Virus record (IMG/VR): IMGVR_UViG_3300020475_000001
Span: 1-33,676 of that record
Reading direction: 5' to 3' (one strand)
DNA: 33,676 nt
DNA from: a virus
The notes beneath the pieces are model-generated. The model did not search any database. It worked only from the letters and a program-made list of their open reading frames with translations, and had not been told where the DNA came from. Position numbers and translations under genes: made by a program. How positions within the stretch are numbered: position 1 is the stretch's first letter; the number at the start of each line of letters is the position of its first letter. Of this stretch, positions 22,502 to 31,238 are shown piece by piece.

Positions 22502-22943
22502 TAGATATTTTTTTAAATTTCTCAGCTCCTCGTGATCCAAAATAAGCTACATAAACAGTAACCAACAATGTTTGCAAAAGATCTACCCAGCCTTCAGAAA
22601 CATTAAACCCCCATTCAAAACTATCTAAAATAATTAACATAACCATTGATAAAGTTAAAAATATTAAACTCATAGGCCTTGTGTTCTTAGAAAGCCAAGA
22701 ATCAGACTTCATATCGGAGTCCCACCTTTTTGAAACCTCTTGTAGCTCCGCTGAGTCGATTTCGATTAGCTTTAAGGCTGTTTCTTTATCTTCCTGTGGT
22801 AAACTGTCATCTTTAGAAATAAGCCCCTTAACGAGCCCTAAAACACCTTGATCTGGTAATACATCTCCTATAGAGTCTACTAATCCAGATTTGCCTATTA
22901 AAAATTGACCAACTTTCGTATCTTTAAACTTCTTCTTCACCAC
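22494..22943 (-). CDS. Putative holin (3TM-type)
   Basis: 149 aa. Two hydrophobic helices at about 95-111 ('MSLIFLTLSMVMLIILDSF') and 120-135 ('LLQTLLVTVYVAYFG'), with a soluble N-terminal helix region and a 'SRGAEKFKKI' tail, resemble the Holin_3TMs family. It sits directly after the M15 endolysin gene with a 7-nt overlap. It would open the inner membrane at lysis. Confidence 0.72.
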   Translation of the reverse strand: MVKKKFKDTKVGQFLIGKSGLVDSIGDVLPDQGVLGLVKGLISKDDSLPQEDKETALKLIEIDSAELQEVSKRWDSDMKSDSWLSKNTRPMSLIFLTLSMVMLIILDSFEWGFNVSEGWVDLLQTLLVTVYVAYFGSRGAEKFKKISNG

Positions 22944-23302
22944 CTTGCTTTTTTACCTCTTATGTCATAATGAACAAATGTTTCGTACAAACCTAAACCT
23001 CCTTGAAGCATTTCACCATTGCTTATAGCATCATTAATATAATGATAAATAAATTCTGGTTTAACTCCTTCAACAGCAATATCAGCAGCTTTACCAAGAA
23101 CATGTTGAGAATCTTTTACTCCACCTATTTTCTCGTTATGATCAGGACTTCTATATCCGCTATTTATTTTGATTGGTTTACCTATATAATCCCTTAAATA
23201 CTGTAATTGATTTGCTACTTTTACAATATTTAAATAAACTTGTTCAGGCATTTCCGAACCACATTTAGATTCAAATTCTGATTTGTTAAAATTCTTTGTC
23301 AT
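22937..23302 (-). CDS. M15-family peptidase (endolysin)
   Basis: 121 aa. Zinc and catalytic motifs of the M15A D-Ala-D-Ala/L-Ala-D-Glu type: 'SQHVLGKAADIAV' (His67, Asp74) and 'FVHYDIRGKKARW' (His111, Arg116). 'INSGYRSPDHNEKIGG' is the usual upstream loop. It cleaves peptidoglycan stem peptides. No signal peptide or cell-wall binding domain, so holin-dependent release is expected. Start overlaps the preceding secreted protein's stop (ATGA). Confidence 0.9.
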   Translation of the reverse strand: MTKNFNKSEFESKCGSEMPEQVYLNIVKVANQLQYLRDYIGKPIKINSGYRSPDHNEKIGGVKDSQHVLGKAADIAVEGVKPEFIYHYINDAISNGEMLQGGLGLYETFVHYDIRGKKARW

Positions 23303-24390
23303 AATTTATAATTTAATCCAACTTTGATTTCTCTTAAATCTCTGTCCCAATATCTTTGTTGAGCAAATTCAGTAAATACACCGAACTTACCTAATCTTAT
23401 ACCAATTATTGCGCCAACACTATAATCTATCCAATCATCTCCATTTTTATTTCCATACCAATATCTTTGATCACCATTAATTAACTTATGTTTTGGTAAT
23501 ACATTCCCATACGCGTGAAGCCAAAATGATTTTCTAAAATGGTAAAAATCTAATCCAGCGATTAAACTACCATATTGATGAGGATCTATTTTAGATAGCT
23601 CCTCCTCGTTGTATCTATTAACAACATTACCAAATACTCCTTGCCTATAATCAGCGTCACTAGCTGCAATTAAATTACCTTGTTGGTTATACCAAAGATA
23701 ATCATAACCTAATGACTCGTTGTTGTATGGATCTATCATTTCATAAAATTGATCAGTGTGACCAGCGTAGTCATATGCTAACGCCCACCATGGATTATCT
23801 TCTAAGTAAGATTGTATTGGGTTATGTCCATAAGCTTTATTAGCTGTTCTCCAAATTACACCTGCTGATAAACTTAATTTTTTTCCTAATGGTAGTCTTA
23901 GTCTTGCTTCCGCTGAAGCATAATCTAAATCAATTAATTCATTGACTTTATATTCTCCTTTAACTAACCACCATTTTCCTAAATACCTAAGAAAAGCTTC
24001 TTTATTTTCAAACTCATCACCTTGTTGTCTTCCTCTACTATATTCAACTAAATATTCAAGTCCTTTAGTGTTTCCAATATTAGATCTTGTCCCTACGTTA
24101 TTCTCACTACCATCGTAAAATTTATTTCTATCCTCGTATTGGAAATTAGCTAATTTTCTTAAACCAATATTCCATTTAAAGTCAGCGGGATTTCTAACTG
24201 TAGTTTCAATTAAATCATTTTCTTGTGTTACAAAGAATGTTTGATTATTCTGAATTGAATTAGTTTCTGAATAAGACGCGTAGAAAGTAGAAAACTTAAA
24301 TAGTTTCTTAAAATTACTTTCTTTTTTTTCTTGCGAGTTTACGCTTATGCTTACGATAAGAGCGAACAAGCTTATTATTAATTTTTTCAT
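23299..24390 (-). CDS. Secreted beta-rich protein, possible outer-membrane barrel
   Basis: 363 aa. A signal peptide is clear: 'MKKLIISLFALIVSISVNSQ'. The mature part alternates polar and aromatic residues with strand-like segments ('LEYLVEYSRGRQQ', 'RLRLPLGKKLSLSAGVIWRT', 'SVGAIIGIRLGKFGVFTEFA') and ends 'REIKVGLNYKL', resembling the last strand of outer-membrane barrels, though the terminal aromatic is missing. It would be exported via Sec. Encoded in a lysis and envelope block, it could aid envelope disruption or alter the host surface. No family recognised. Confidence 0.5.
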   Translation of the reverse strand: MKKLIISLFALIVSISVNSQEKKESNFKKLFKFSTFYASYSETNSIQNNQTFFVTQENDLIETTVRNPADFKWNIGLRKLANFQYEDRNKFYDGSENNVGTRSNIGNTKGLEYLVEYSRGRQQGDEFENKEAFLRYLGKWWLVKGEYKVNELIDLDYASAEARLRLPLGKKLSLSAGVIWRTANKAYGHNPIQSYLEDNPWWALAYDYAGHTDQFYEMIDPYNNESLGYDYLWYNQQGNLIAASDADYRQGVFGNVVNRYNEEELSKIDPHQYGSLIAGLDFYHFRKSFWLHAYGNVLPKHKLINGDQRYWYGNKNGDDWIDYSVGAIIGIRLGKFGVFTEFAQQRYWDRDLREIKVGLNYKL

Positions 24391-24691
24391 TTTTCTTGTT
24401 ATTTACTAATGTTATTGTAACTGAGTAAGCTAAACCACCAACAGCAGTAGCTATTAAATCATTTGTATCAAACTTACCATAATCAATATAGTCGTATGTT
24501 TCTTTTGCAAAACCAACAACAAAAGATGTAGCGACAGGTGTTTTCACACCAAATCTTTCACCCATATATTCAGATATAATCCCAGCTCCAAAATGATAAA
24601 ATTTATCCTTTTGAATTTGAGAAAAACACATAGTTGTTAGAAGCGTTGCTCCAATAATAAATCTATATGTTCGTCTATTTGTTGTTTCCAA
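24314..24691 (-). CDS. YfiM-like secreted or membrane protein, 125 aa
   Basis: Signal-like N-terminus ('TYRFIIGATLLTTMCFSQIQ') then 'KDKFYHFGAGIISEYMGERF', 'FVVGFAKETYDYIDYGKFDT' and 'NDLIATAVGGLAYSVTI', the pattern of small lipoprotein-like envelope proteins (YfiM/DUF2279-like). It ends in a very basic tail. It overlaps the thioredoxin-like gene by 55 nt and the next by 77 nt, where the signal peptide fixes the start. Could be a spanin-like part of the lysis block. Confidence 0.55.
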   Translation of the reverse strand: METTNRRTYRFIIGATLLTTMCFSQIQKDKFYHFGAGIISEYMGERFGVKTPVATSFVVGFAKETYDYIDYGKFDTNDLIATAVGGLAYSVTITLVNNKKNEKINNKLVRSYRKHKRKLARKKRK

Positions 24692-24969
24692 TTTTCTGGT
24701 AGTTTTAAACTTATTCCACTTTCTACTTTAAAAATAACTTCACCGTCACTATATAAAATTATAGTAGGAAGGTATTTAATATTCTCTTTTTCAAATATAT
24801 CTTTAGATTTAGATATAAATAAAGTTTGAATATTGTGATCACGAAAACTTTTTAATTCTACTTGTTCCGCGAAAGAAGCAGTATATTGAACCACACTGAT
24901 CCCATCTTTAATTTGTGCAAAATTAGCAGCCCATACAAAAAGGACAATTACCGTTACATTCCATTTCAT
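24637..24969 (-). CDS. Secreted thioredoxin-fold protein without CxxC
   Basis: 110 aa. Signal peptide 'MKWNVTVIVLFVWAANFAQ', then a thioredoxin-like pattern: a strand-loop-helix where the WCxxC site should be ('VQYTASFAEQVELKSF' holds no Cys), 'IQTLFISKS', the cis-Pro segment 'KYLPTIILYSDGEVIF', and a final helix. Redox activity is not expected. It may bind another envelope protein. It is next to a membrane-anchored coiled-coil protein and the other secreted proteins. Confidence 0.6.
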   Translation of the reverse strand: MKWNVTVIVLFVWAANFAQIKDGISVVQYTASFAEQVELKSFRDHNIQTLFISKSKDIFEKENIKYLPTIILYSDGEVIFKVESGISLKLPENWKQQIDEHIDLLLEQRF

Positions 24970-25281
24970 TTATTTTTTACTTAGTTCGTATAATCTTTGA
25001 TCAATCTTGTTTAATTGTTCTTTGACCTCATTGACGTCATCACTTAAAACGTCTGTTTTTTCTTCTACTCTTTTTATTGTTGATCTCACCAATTCGTCTT
25101 TGTATTTAAACTCGACAGGGTTAACATTATTAGTTCGTAAAGAGTCTATATCGTCAGTATTAGTTTTGACCGCTGCTTGTAAAGTAAAGTAAATACCAAA
25201 CAAACTTGATAATCCTACAACTGCTCCTACTACTTCTTTTAGCGATAAACTAAATTTACTTTCTGGATTTATCTCTGACAT
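24970..25281 (-). CDS. Membrane-anchored coiled-coil protein, 103 aa
   Basis: One transmembrane helix at about 16-37 ('EVVGAVVGLSSLFGIYFTLQ'), followed by 60 charged residues with heptad pattern ('VEEKTDVLSDDVNEVKEQLN'). Such architecture is seen in small phage envelope proteins of the lysis region, including inner-membrane spanins. Stop is TAA directly before the next ATG. Role inferred only. Confidence 0.55.
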   Translation of the reverse strand: MSEINPESKFSLSLKEVVGAVVGLSSLFGIYFTLQAAVKTNTDDIDSLRTNNVNPVEFKYKDELVRSTIKRVEEKTDVLSDDVNEVKEQLNKIDQRLYELSKK

Positions 25282-25282
25282 T

Positions 25283-25420
25283 TTATTTATTATATTGTTT
25301 ATAGCATACAGCTATTTGTTGTTGTTTATTTTTAAATTCTTTTTTTACTACATCTGAACTTATGCATCTTGACATAAAATCAGTTTGTTTTTCTCCTTTT
25401 TTAGGTGTTGGTAGTGGCAT
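25283..25420 (-). CDS. Small conserved phage protein, 45 aa
   Basis: Reads 'MPLPTPKKGEKQTDFMSRC' and then 'EFKNKQQQIAVCYKQYNK'. The 'SRCxxS...KEF...QQ.AVC' pattern is familiar from Bacteroidota and other phages, where it occurs alone or fused to protease genes. Two Cys might bind zinc. It fills the gap between fibre and coiled-coil genes; stop and next start are 1-2 nt apart. Confidence 0.65.
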   Translation of the reverse strand: MPLPTPKKGEKQTDFMSRCISSDVVKKEFKNKQQQIAVCYKQYNK

Positions 25421-25422
25421 AA

Positions 25423-26757
25423 TTATTGTGTTAGATCTCTTTGCAATTCTTTTATTTGTGATGGTGATAATGTTCTTACATCATAAAATCTCATTTGATA
25501 AAGATCACCTTCATTAAACGGGTTAAATCCTCCACCATTATCGTTATCTATTCTCTGTAGCATTCTACTTCCAAAAGTTACAAAATTTGTGTCAATATTT
25601 ACAGAACTTCCATTGTAAAACAACTCACAATAATCGGTTTTATAATACACTGCTAATTTTATTTCTTCATTAAAATCTAATGTTTGTGAATAGAATGATT
25701 GAGAAGAACCGTTGACGGTTATATTCATAGCAAAATTTGGTGATCCACTCTTAAAGTTAAAAAATATACCATTTGTAGTGCTACTAGAATTTAACGAAAT
25801 AACTGCTTGAGAATTTGATAAATAAACATTTTCTGCGGCCATTTTTAAATGAATAAAAAATATTCCCTCAGGTGAATTAACATGATCTTGTAATCCAGTA
25901 ACGTGAAAGTTGTCATCTTCTAAGTCTGTAAAACTACCGTCTGCCTTAATATAAGGCATAGCGTATTTTGTCTTAGTTATATTTGCTCCCCAAAATTGAA
26001 TTTGTTGACCAGAAGCTAAACCAGTATTTAAATAATTAGGGAATGAAGCTGATTCAGGAGAATTAACTCCAGCATGTAATCTAAGTTGAAATGTACCACT
26101 ACTTCCAGGACTTGTTTCAGTAAAAAAACCAACTCTAAACCACTTATCAGGATATTCCTTGACCATTATTCCTTTAGGTCCACCATCTACCGCAATACCG
26201 TTAACAATATCAACCGTAAGATAATCAAGATAAGTAGATGTTGAGTTATTAAAAATAGACATAGTAAAATATCCAGTTCCAGGATTTCCTTCATCTCCTC
26301 CTCCATCTCTTACCCAAACGGAACAATATATAGTCGAGTCAGTAACTTTAACATCTAAGTTTTGATGAATAAAACAAGCTGTACTAGTTGCTTGCGTTGT
26401 AAATCTTTCAGCGCTTTGTAATCCATCAGGACCCGTATGTCTATCAGCACTTATAAATCCCCCTGTTTTTTGCCATAATCCGTTATTAAACTCTTGTGTG
26501 TATTTAGTGTAATTATCTACTTTTTGTCTAAAAGATAAACATGGATAATCACTTACTTTACCCTTATTAACATCCCAATCCTGTCTAGGAACTCCAGTGC
26601 CTAATTCTTCAACTAAACCTTCAGGATTTAATCTATGAGTTTCACTAGTTCTTTGAACTTGAGGGGCTCCACTATTAACAGGATAAGAGGGTACTTGTTT
26701 AAAAACTTTTCCAGCTTTAAATGCTCCTGCTATATAAGTATATGTTGGTGAAATCAT
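25423..26757 (-). CDS. Lectin-like tail fibre / appendage protein
   Basis: 444 aa. It looks like two beta-sandwich modules: residues about 80-275 with 'LWQKTGGFISADRHTGPDG' and 'IQFWGANITK' resemble carbohydrate-binding domains, and residues about 285-440 ('GIFFIHLKMAA', 'KLAVYYKTDYCELFYNG', 'MRFYDVRTLSPSQIKELQRD') resemble a concanavalin/LamG domain. Binding to host surface glycans is likely. It sits after the connector genes, not with the tail genes, an order met in this phage type. No chaperone domain or Gly repeats seen. Confidence 0.65.
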   Translation of the reverse strand: MISPTYTYIAGAFKAGKVFKQVPSYPVNSGAPQVQRTSETHRLNPEGLVEELGTGVPRQDWDVNKGKVSDYPCLSFRQKVDNYTKYTQEFNNGLWQKTGGFISADRHTGPDGLQSAERFTTQATSTACFIHQNLDVKVTDSTIYCSVWVRDGGGDEGNPGTGYFTMSIFNNSTSTYLDYLTVDIVNGIAVDGGPKGIMVKEYPDKWFRVGFFTETSPGSSGTFQLRLHAGVNSPESASFPNYLNTGLASGQQIQFWGANITKTKYAMPYIKADGSFTDLEDDNFHVTGLQDHVNSPEGIFFIHLKMAAENVYLSNSQAVISLNSSSTTNGIFFNFKSGSPNFAMNITVNGSSQSFYSQTLDFNEEIKLAVYYKTDYCELFYNGSSVNIDTNFVTFGSRMLQRIDNDNGGGFNPFNEGDLYQMRFYDVRTLSPSQIKELQRDLTQ

Positions 26758-26877
26758 TTATTTTTTTTGTAAATTACCTTTATTTTTTCCGTCACTGTTG
26801 TATACCAATCCATTAATTTTCTTTTTTAAAAACTGCTCTAAACGAACAATGTTTTTTTGCTTTATTTTATAACTCAT
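26758..26877 (-). CDS. Small basic protein, 39 aa
   Basis: Starts in an ATGA overlap with the connector gene and ends (TAA) directly before the fibre gene's ATG. Basic helix 'MSYKIKQKNIVRLEQFLKKK' then a short polar tail. The exact fit between neighbours supports translation. No family known. Confidence 0.55.
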   Translation of the reverse strand: MSYKIKQKNIVRLEQFLKKKINGLVYNSDGKNKGNLQKK

Positions 26878-27386
26878 AAAACCCAGCCTCCAAAATCAGA
26901 CGTTGTATCAGGGTAAAAATCATCTTCAGTGTTTTGATTATACTCCGGATAAGTGCTTTGATTATAACACATAAAGTCTATAAAATTATTAGTATAAAAT
27001 TGAGCAATGTCTCTATATTTTTCTTGCAAATAATCCACTTCATTTTTTTCAACTGTTACCGCGGATTCTGCAGTATGTTTATACACGCCTCCATTAGCAA
27101 CAGTATAAGCGGCAAACGGCATATATGTAGTTAAAGACCAATAAATAGTCATTGGTTTTAAGTAAGTTTCTAATAAAGTTTTGTATTTATCATTAGCAGG
27201 TAAGTTTATTGAACCTGTCGTAATTAGATCTTGTATTTTTTCATATAAAACAGTTCCTGTATAATTTTGAACTTGAGTATCCATGGCTATTTCCACCATG
27301 TAAATAAATTTGTCCGGATCTACATTCCCGGATAGAATGGAATACCTTTTAATGTCTTTAGTTGTTATGAATAATGCTGTTGCCAT
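26874..27386 (-). CDS. DUF6712-like head-tail connector
   Basis: 170 aa helical protein. Its N-terminus 'ALFITTKDIKRYSILSGNVD' and 'MDTQVQNYTGTVLYEKIQDL' match the pattern of the Bacteroidota phage family I know as DUF6712, which lies directly after the portal gene. By context it would be a head completion or adaptor protein. Start overlaps the portal stop by one base. Confidence 0.72.
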   Translation of the reverse strand: MATALFITTKDIKRYSILSGNVDPDKFIYMVEIAMDTQVQNYTGTVLYEKIQDLITTGSINLPANDKYKTLLETYLKPMTIYWSLTTYMPFAAYTVANGGVYKHTAESAVTVEKNEVDYLQEKYRDIAQFYTNNFIDFMCYNQSTYPEYNQNTEDDFYPDTTSDFGGWVL

Positions 27387-29227
27387 TAGTATGTGTATTT
27401 TAGTGATCCGTGATTTGGTAAATCAAAAGTAGCTTTTTTAGCGTCTTTGCTTCCCCATGGGTTTCTTTCATATCGTTTAGGAATTGATCCTGTTCTCCTA
27501 TAGTTTTTTAGATCAGGTGAAACATCAGCTCCTTTTTTTCTTCTATATAGTACTTGTTTCCAGGCATGTCTGCAATAACATCCTCCTTTGTATTTAAAAA
27601 GATCATAGGTGTCTTCACCTTCAGGCGCAAAACCTCCATTGATCCCTTTCTCACTAGCTTCGTCAATATCTTCAATCCTGTACACAACACCTTGCTTTGC
27701 TAAACTCATCATGTTTTCACAAAATGGTCTAGTTTTGTAAGTACTTTTTCTTTTACCGTCTTCATCTTTTTGAATAGATTTTGCTTTAGATTTTTGAAAA
27801 TAAACGTATCTTATTTTATAATTATCTGAGTCTAACACAGACCATTTGCCTTCGCTATAAGCTATAGGACTAGGGTTATTAAATAAAACTTTTTTAACTT
27901 TATCTAAAGTAGTTTCTTTTTTATCTACAAGTGAAGCCGCAACCCAATCTTCAGGAGTAGAATTTTCATCATCTACTTCTCTAACATCAGTAACAATCCA
28001 ATCTTCGTTCATTTCTTCACCTTGCAAATTAGCTAATATTTGCTTACCTAATTCATCATCTAAATGAGGTACTTTACTCATTTCAACACCTGTTTCTTCT
28101 TCAGCTACATCTTCATTTACACCTTCAAGCTGATCAATATCATTAAAAGCTAAAGGTTTAAGTGTTTTAAAATATAGATCTAAAGCTATTTCGTTTACAC
28201 TTAAAATTTTATCCATAGAATCTATAATCTGATCTTGATAACTCTTGATCACAATATTATCCATTAATAAAGTTGCGGTCTCTATTTCATCAGCGTTATT
28301 ACCAAGACCGTTATTACCTTCTCTAATTCCTAACAACATAGGAGAGGTAACTCGGTGAGCAACAATAAGTTTTCTAAAACATTCTTCAGATAGATACTGG
28401 TAATGTGCTGGCGCATCATTTAGCGGTATATCATCAATTGTTGTCTTAGACTCAGCGTTGTTATTAAAAGCAACTATTACCTTTTCACCACGAGCGCCTG
28501 TGAGCTTTTGCATTACATCAGATTTTATTTGCTGCATTTTTTCCGGTGTCGGGACGCCGTTGTTAAAGTTTACTACTTTAGTTCCGGAAAAGTTGTTAAT
28601 CGTATCATTTATTAAATAATCCCCAATTTCATCTTCTAGTTTAGCATATGGTAATCCCCCGGTATAATCACAAGGAGAATAATAATAATGACCTGGCACA
28701 TAAGGAGCTAAAACATACATTTCTGATTCATTTTTACCACCTCGTCCAAAAGCTGGTATTCTAGTTGGTTCTTGTCTTCTAGTTTTGACTTCTTCCCAAT
28801 CATTTGAATAATACCAAGCTTCTATTTCACCATCTTCATTACATTTTTCTGCTCTAAGTGTTTCCATTGGAAAATGCTTAGCTTTAATGACTTTACCATC
28901 TTTGTATAAAACTTGTAAAGCGGACATCCCAAAGATCTTAAAATCTTTAATGTATTTCCTTAAACAATCTTTTTCGAATATAATCATCATTTGAGCATAT
29001 TGCTCAGGTTTTTTATCAGAGTTTAATGCAGCAATTCCTCTACCGTAAACTTGATTTGAAACACCGTTAATAATTGAGTGATTAGTTGTTGAGTTTAAAT
29101 AAAGGCTTATTAAATAATTAAAATAATCATTGTCTTCACCATAATAAACCCAATCTTTACTTTTTATTTCTACTATTTTAGGAGCTGTGTAAGCTGCTAA
29201 ATTCGCTACAAACAAATCATTTGTCAT
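27386..29227 (-). CDS. Portal protein with C-terminal MuF-like part
   Basis: 613 aa. The first ~400 residues fit a portal: 'YGEDNDYFNYLISLYLNSTT', 'SIINGVSNQVYGRGI', 'FKIFGMSALQVLYKDGK' (wing), 'VTSPMLLGIREGNNGLGN'. The last ~160 residues form a separate unit with 'TRPFCENMMSLAKQGVVYR' (Cys503) and 'YKGGCYCRHAWKQVLYRR' (Cys550, Cys552, His554), which resembles the RxFC...CxCxH core of MuF/gp7-type minor head proteins. Portal plus MuF-like fusion in one chain is inferred. The portal is the dodecameric DNA gate that binds terminase and connector. Confidence 0.85.
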   Translation of the reverse strand: MTNDLFVANLAAYTAPKIVEIKSKDWVYYGEDNDYFNYLISLYLNSTTNHSIINGVSNQVYGRGIAALNSDKKPEQYAQMMIIFEKDCLRKYIKDFKIFGMSALQVLYKDGKVIKAKHFPMETLRAEKCNEDGEIEAWYYSNDWEEVKTRRQEPTRIPAFGRGGKNESEMYVLAPYVPGHYYYSPCDYTGGLPYAKLEDEIGDYLINDTINNFSGTKVVNFNNGVPTPEKMQQIKSDVMQKLTGARGEKVIVAFNNNAESKTTIDDIPLNDAPAHYQYLSEECFRKLIVAHRVTSPMLLGIREGNNGLGNNADEIETATLLMDNIVIKSYQDQIIDSMDKILSVNEIALDLYFKTLKPLAFNDIDQLEGVNEDVAEEETGVEMSKVPHLDDELGKQILANLQGEEMNEDWIVTDVREVDDENSTPEDWVAASLVDKKETTLDKVKKVLFNNPSPIAYSEGKWSVLDSDNYKIRYVYFQKSKAKSIQKDEDGKRKSTYKTRPFCENMMSLAKQGVVYRIEDIDEASEKGINGGFAPEGEDTYDLFKYKGGCYCRHAWKQVLYRRKKGADVSPDLKNYRRTGSIPKRYERNPWGSKDAKKATFDLPNHGSLKYTY

Positions 29228-29583
29228 AATACTATATATTCATTAGTTGTTTCATGCTCTTTATATTCATCTTTATTTATAGAATAACCTTCTACAGGTG
29301 TTTGATCCGTGCAAAATATAGTATCTCTATAAATTACTTCAGTACCTTTAAAAATTTTTATATAATAAAATACACCCTCTTTTAATTGAAAATTATTTAT
29401 TGATACAATATTAAACTTCGTGTAATATTCATCAAAAGAAGAGTTGGATATACCTCCAGTATCTACATTACGATCTTGATTTAAAATCCTAAAACCATCA
29501 GGCGCTATTGGATCTCCATTTGAATCAGGCCTTCCTAAATAATAAAAAGAATAGCTTGGTTGATTTGGTTTTAAAATTAGCAT
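29224..29583 (-). CDS. Virion-operon hypothetical protein, 119 aa
   Basis: Starts at ATG 29583 (a GTG at 29589 is in frame). Beta-rich and soluble ('FNIVSINNFQLKEGVFYYIK', 'VIYRDTIFCTDQ'), reminiscent of a small immunoglobulin-like domain. Its stop overlaps the portal start (ATGA), and a terminator lies just upstream, so portal genes may have their own transcript. Function unknown. Confidence 0.6.
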   Translation of the reverse strand: MLILKPNQPSYSFYYLGRPDSNGDPIAPDGFRILNQDRNVDTGGISNSSFDEYYTKFNIVSINNFQLKEGVFYYIKIFKGTEVIYRDTIFCTDQTPVEGYSINKDEYKEHETTNEYIVL

Positions 29584-29623
29584 GATCACGTTTTTTATAA
29601 AACAAGAAAATTAGATTTCTGTT

Positions 29624-29652
29624 AAAAAAAAAGCCCCTATTACTAGAGGCTT
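29624..29652 (-). terminator. Rho-independent terminator after the tube-like gene
   Basis: An 8-bp stem AAGCCTCT/AGGGGCTT (one G-U pair) with a 6-nt loop followed by a run of T on the minus strand. It ends the capsid and tube transcript before the portal operon, which would let capsid and tube proteins be made in excess. Confidence 0.85.
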
Positions 29653-29676
29653 ATAAAATATGAAAATTAAAAGAAA

Positions 29677-30225
29677 TTATACTCCGTCGACAACAACCGT
29701 GTTAGTTGTATCATCGATAATAGATGGATCAATAAAATTAGCCGGTGCTTTTTCCATTCCTGTAAATGTTATATTATAACCATTTAAATCACCCATCGCA
29801 GCGCCACTAGCTGTGCTAGGAGCAACTTCGCATCCATTCTCTATCCCTGCTATTACGTATCTACTTGCGTTTGCCGTACCAGTATTATAAAACTCAATTA
29901 CTATTTGAGGTCTTCCCCAAGATAATAATTTCATTTGCTTTCTAGTTGTTGGATCTTGTTTTTTAAGTACAATAGTACCTGTTTGTGTAAAGAAACTTGT
30001 TCCGTTATCCCTAGAATTTTCATTTGCTTCATCAAATGAATTAGCACCTTTTAAGTCATATTTGTATAATGTTAAAGGAGATGCAAAACCTTCTATAATT
30101 TCATCAGCGTCGAAAGTAGCAGAATCTAATAAACCAGCTGTGTAGTTTATAAAGTAAATTGCTTTTAGTCCTCCAACTGAATCCTTACAGGGTTCTAATC
30201 GTCCTAAGTTAATATCACATGCCAT
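29677..30225 (-). CDS. Probable major tail tube protein
   Basis: 182 aa, beta-rich, no membrane segment. It opens 'MACDINLGRLEPCKDSVGGL' and ends with 'GDLNGYNITFTGMEKAPANF', the sort of strand-loop that closes tail-tube folds. It lies directly after the capsid gene between two hairpins, so it is likely expressed at high level like the capsid, as a tube protein must be. Alternative: a capsid-linked decoration protein. Confidence 0.5.
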   Translation of the reverse strand: MACDINLGRLEPCKDSVGGLKAIYFINYTAGLLDSATFDADEIIEGFASPLTLYKYDLKGANSFDEANENSRDNGTSFFTQTGTIVLKKQDPTTRKQMKLLSWGRPQIVIEFYNTGTANASRYVIAGIENGCEVAPSTASGAAMGDLNGYNITFTGMEKAPANFIDPSIIDDTTNTVVVDGV

Positions 30226-30246
30226 TTTTTAAGGTTTTAGTATATG

Positions 30247-30266
30247 GAGGAGGTTTTACCCTCCTC
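30247..30266 (-). terminator. Stem-loop after the capsid gene (attenuator-like)
   Basis: A perfect 7-bp G/C-rich hairpin (GAGGAGG/CCTCCTC, 6-nt loop) without a following T-run, in the gap after the major capsid gene. Lacking the U-tract, it may act as a partial terminator or as an mRNA-stabilising element that tunes capsid to downstream gene ratio. Confidence 0.45.
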
Positions 30267-30282
30267 GATATAAGGTTAATTA

Positions 30283-31209
30283 TTAGTTATAATATACAAC
30301 ATCCTGTGGAATACCGATAGCCAAACCAGCAGTAAATCTCATAACTACTCTTACGTTTTGACTTCCATCAATATCTGCCATGTCAATTGTTTTTACGACA
30401 TTCCAATCGTTCATTAAACCAGTTCCGAAATACAGATTAGTTGATTCAGCTGCAAACATTGAATCTGCAGATAATCCTCTTGCTACGAAAACTGGAACAC
30501 CACCATAAGATAAAGATCCGTTATTAAACCACATTGTTCCTTTATTATCAATACCTGCTGCGCCAACTGCAGTAAATCCACCAAGGACTTCTACATATAA
30601 TTTAGCTGCTTTAGGAGAAATGTATAATTTTAACTCTTCTTTTCCGTAAAGAGTGTTAGGAATTGCATCTACTACTTTTTGTAGTTCAGCTAAAATATTA
30701 GCTGCTGTTAAACCACCTGCACCTGCTACCGTGATCACGTTAGAACCAGGAGCTGCTGCTAATGTTTCAAATCCGTCATATTCACCAGCGTTACCTGTAG
30801 CTCCTTGCCAAATAGTAGTTTCATTTTGTGCTGCTACTTTAGCTGCTACGTGAGCAATTAAATAGTCTGCAAAAGATGTTGGTAGTTGATCAAAAGCTGA
30901 ATAGCCCATTTGAATCGCATCCCATGTGTTAATAAAATCTTTCTTACATAGTTGTAAGTTTACTTGAAATTCTTCTGGCTCAAGCGCTACTTCTGTTAAA
31001 GTAACTGATGAGCTCGCATCGAAGTCACAACTACCGTCAGCAATCAGAGAACCAGTTTCAACTCTCTGGATGACTTCTCTGTACTTCACGTTAGGCATAA
31101 CTTCAACTCCACCATCGCTAATTGTAGACGATGATAGCAATGCCGCTGAAATATATTTCTGTGAAAATTCACCAGCATAAGTTGTTGTAATGTTTACTGT
31201 TGTTGCCAT
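30283..31209 (-). CDS. Major capsid protein
   Basis: 308 aa. Position directly after protease and scaffold genes is the standard head order. 'MATTVNITTTYAGEFSQKYI' and 'LEPEEFQVNLQLCKKDFINT' with 'YISPKAAKLYVEVLGG', 'GGVPVFVARGLSADSMFAAE' are the sort of strands and spine helix seen in capsid proteins of Bacteroidota siphoviruses, presumably HK97-fold. Codon usage is more G/C-rich than neighbours ('gct' Ala codons abundant), consistent with high expression. The leader is purely A/T. Confidence 0.82.
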   Translation of the reverse strand: MATTVNITTTYAGEFSQKYISAALLSSSTISDGGVEVMPNVKYREVIQRVETGSLIADGSCDFDASSSVTLTEVALEPEEFQVNLQLCKKDFINTWDAIQMGYSAFDQLPTSFADYLIAHVAAKVAAQNETTIWQGATGNAGEYDGFETLAAAPGSNVITVAGAGGLTAANILAELQKVVDAIPNTLYGKEELKLYISPKAAKLYVEVLGGFTAVGAAGIDNKGTMWFNNGSLSYGGVPVFVARGLSADSMFAAESTNLYFGTGLMNDWNVVKTIDMADIDGSQNVRVVMRFTAGLAIGIPQDVVYYN

Positions 31210-31238
31210 TGTTTATTAATTATTGATTAAAATTATTA

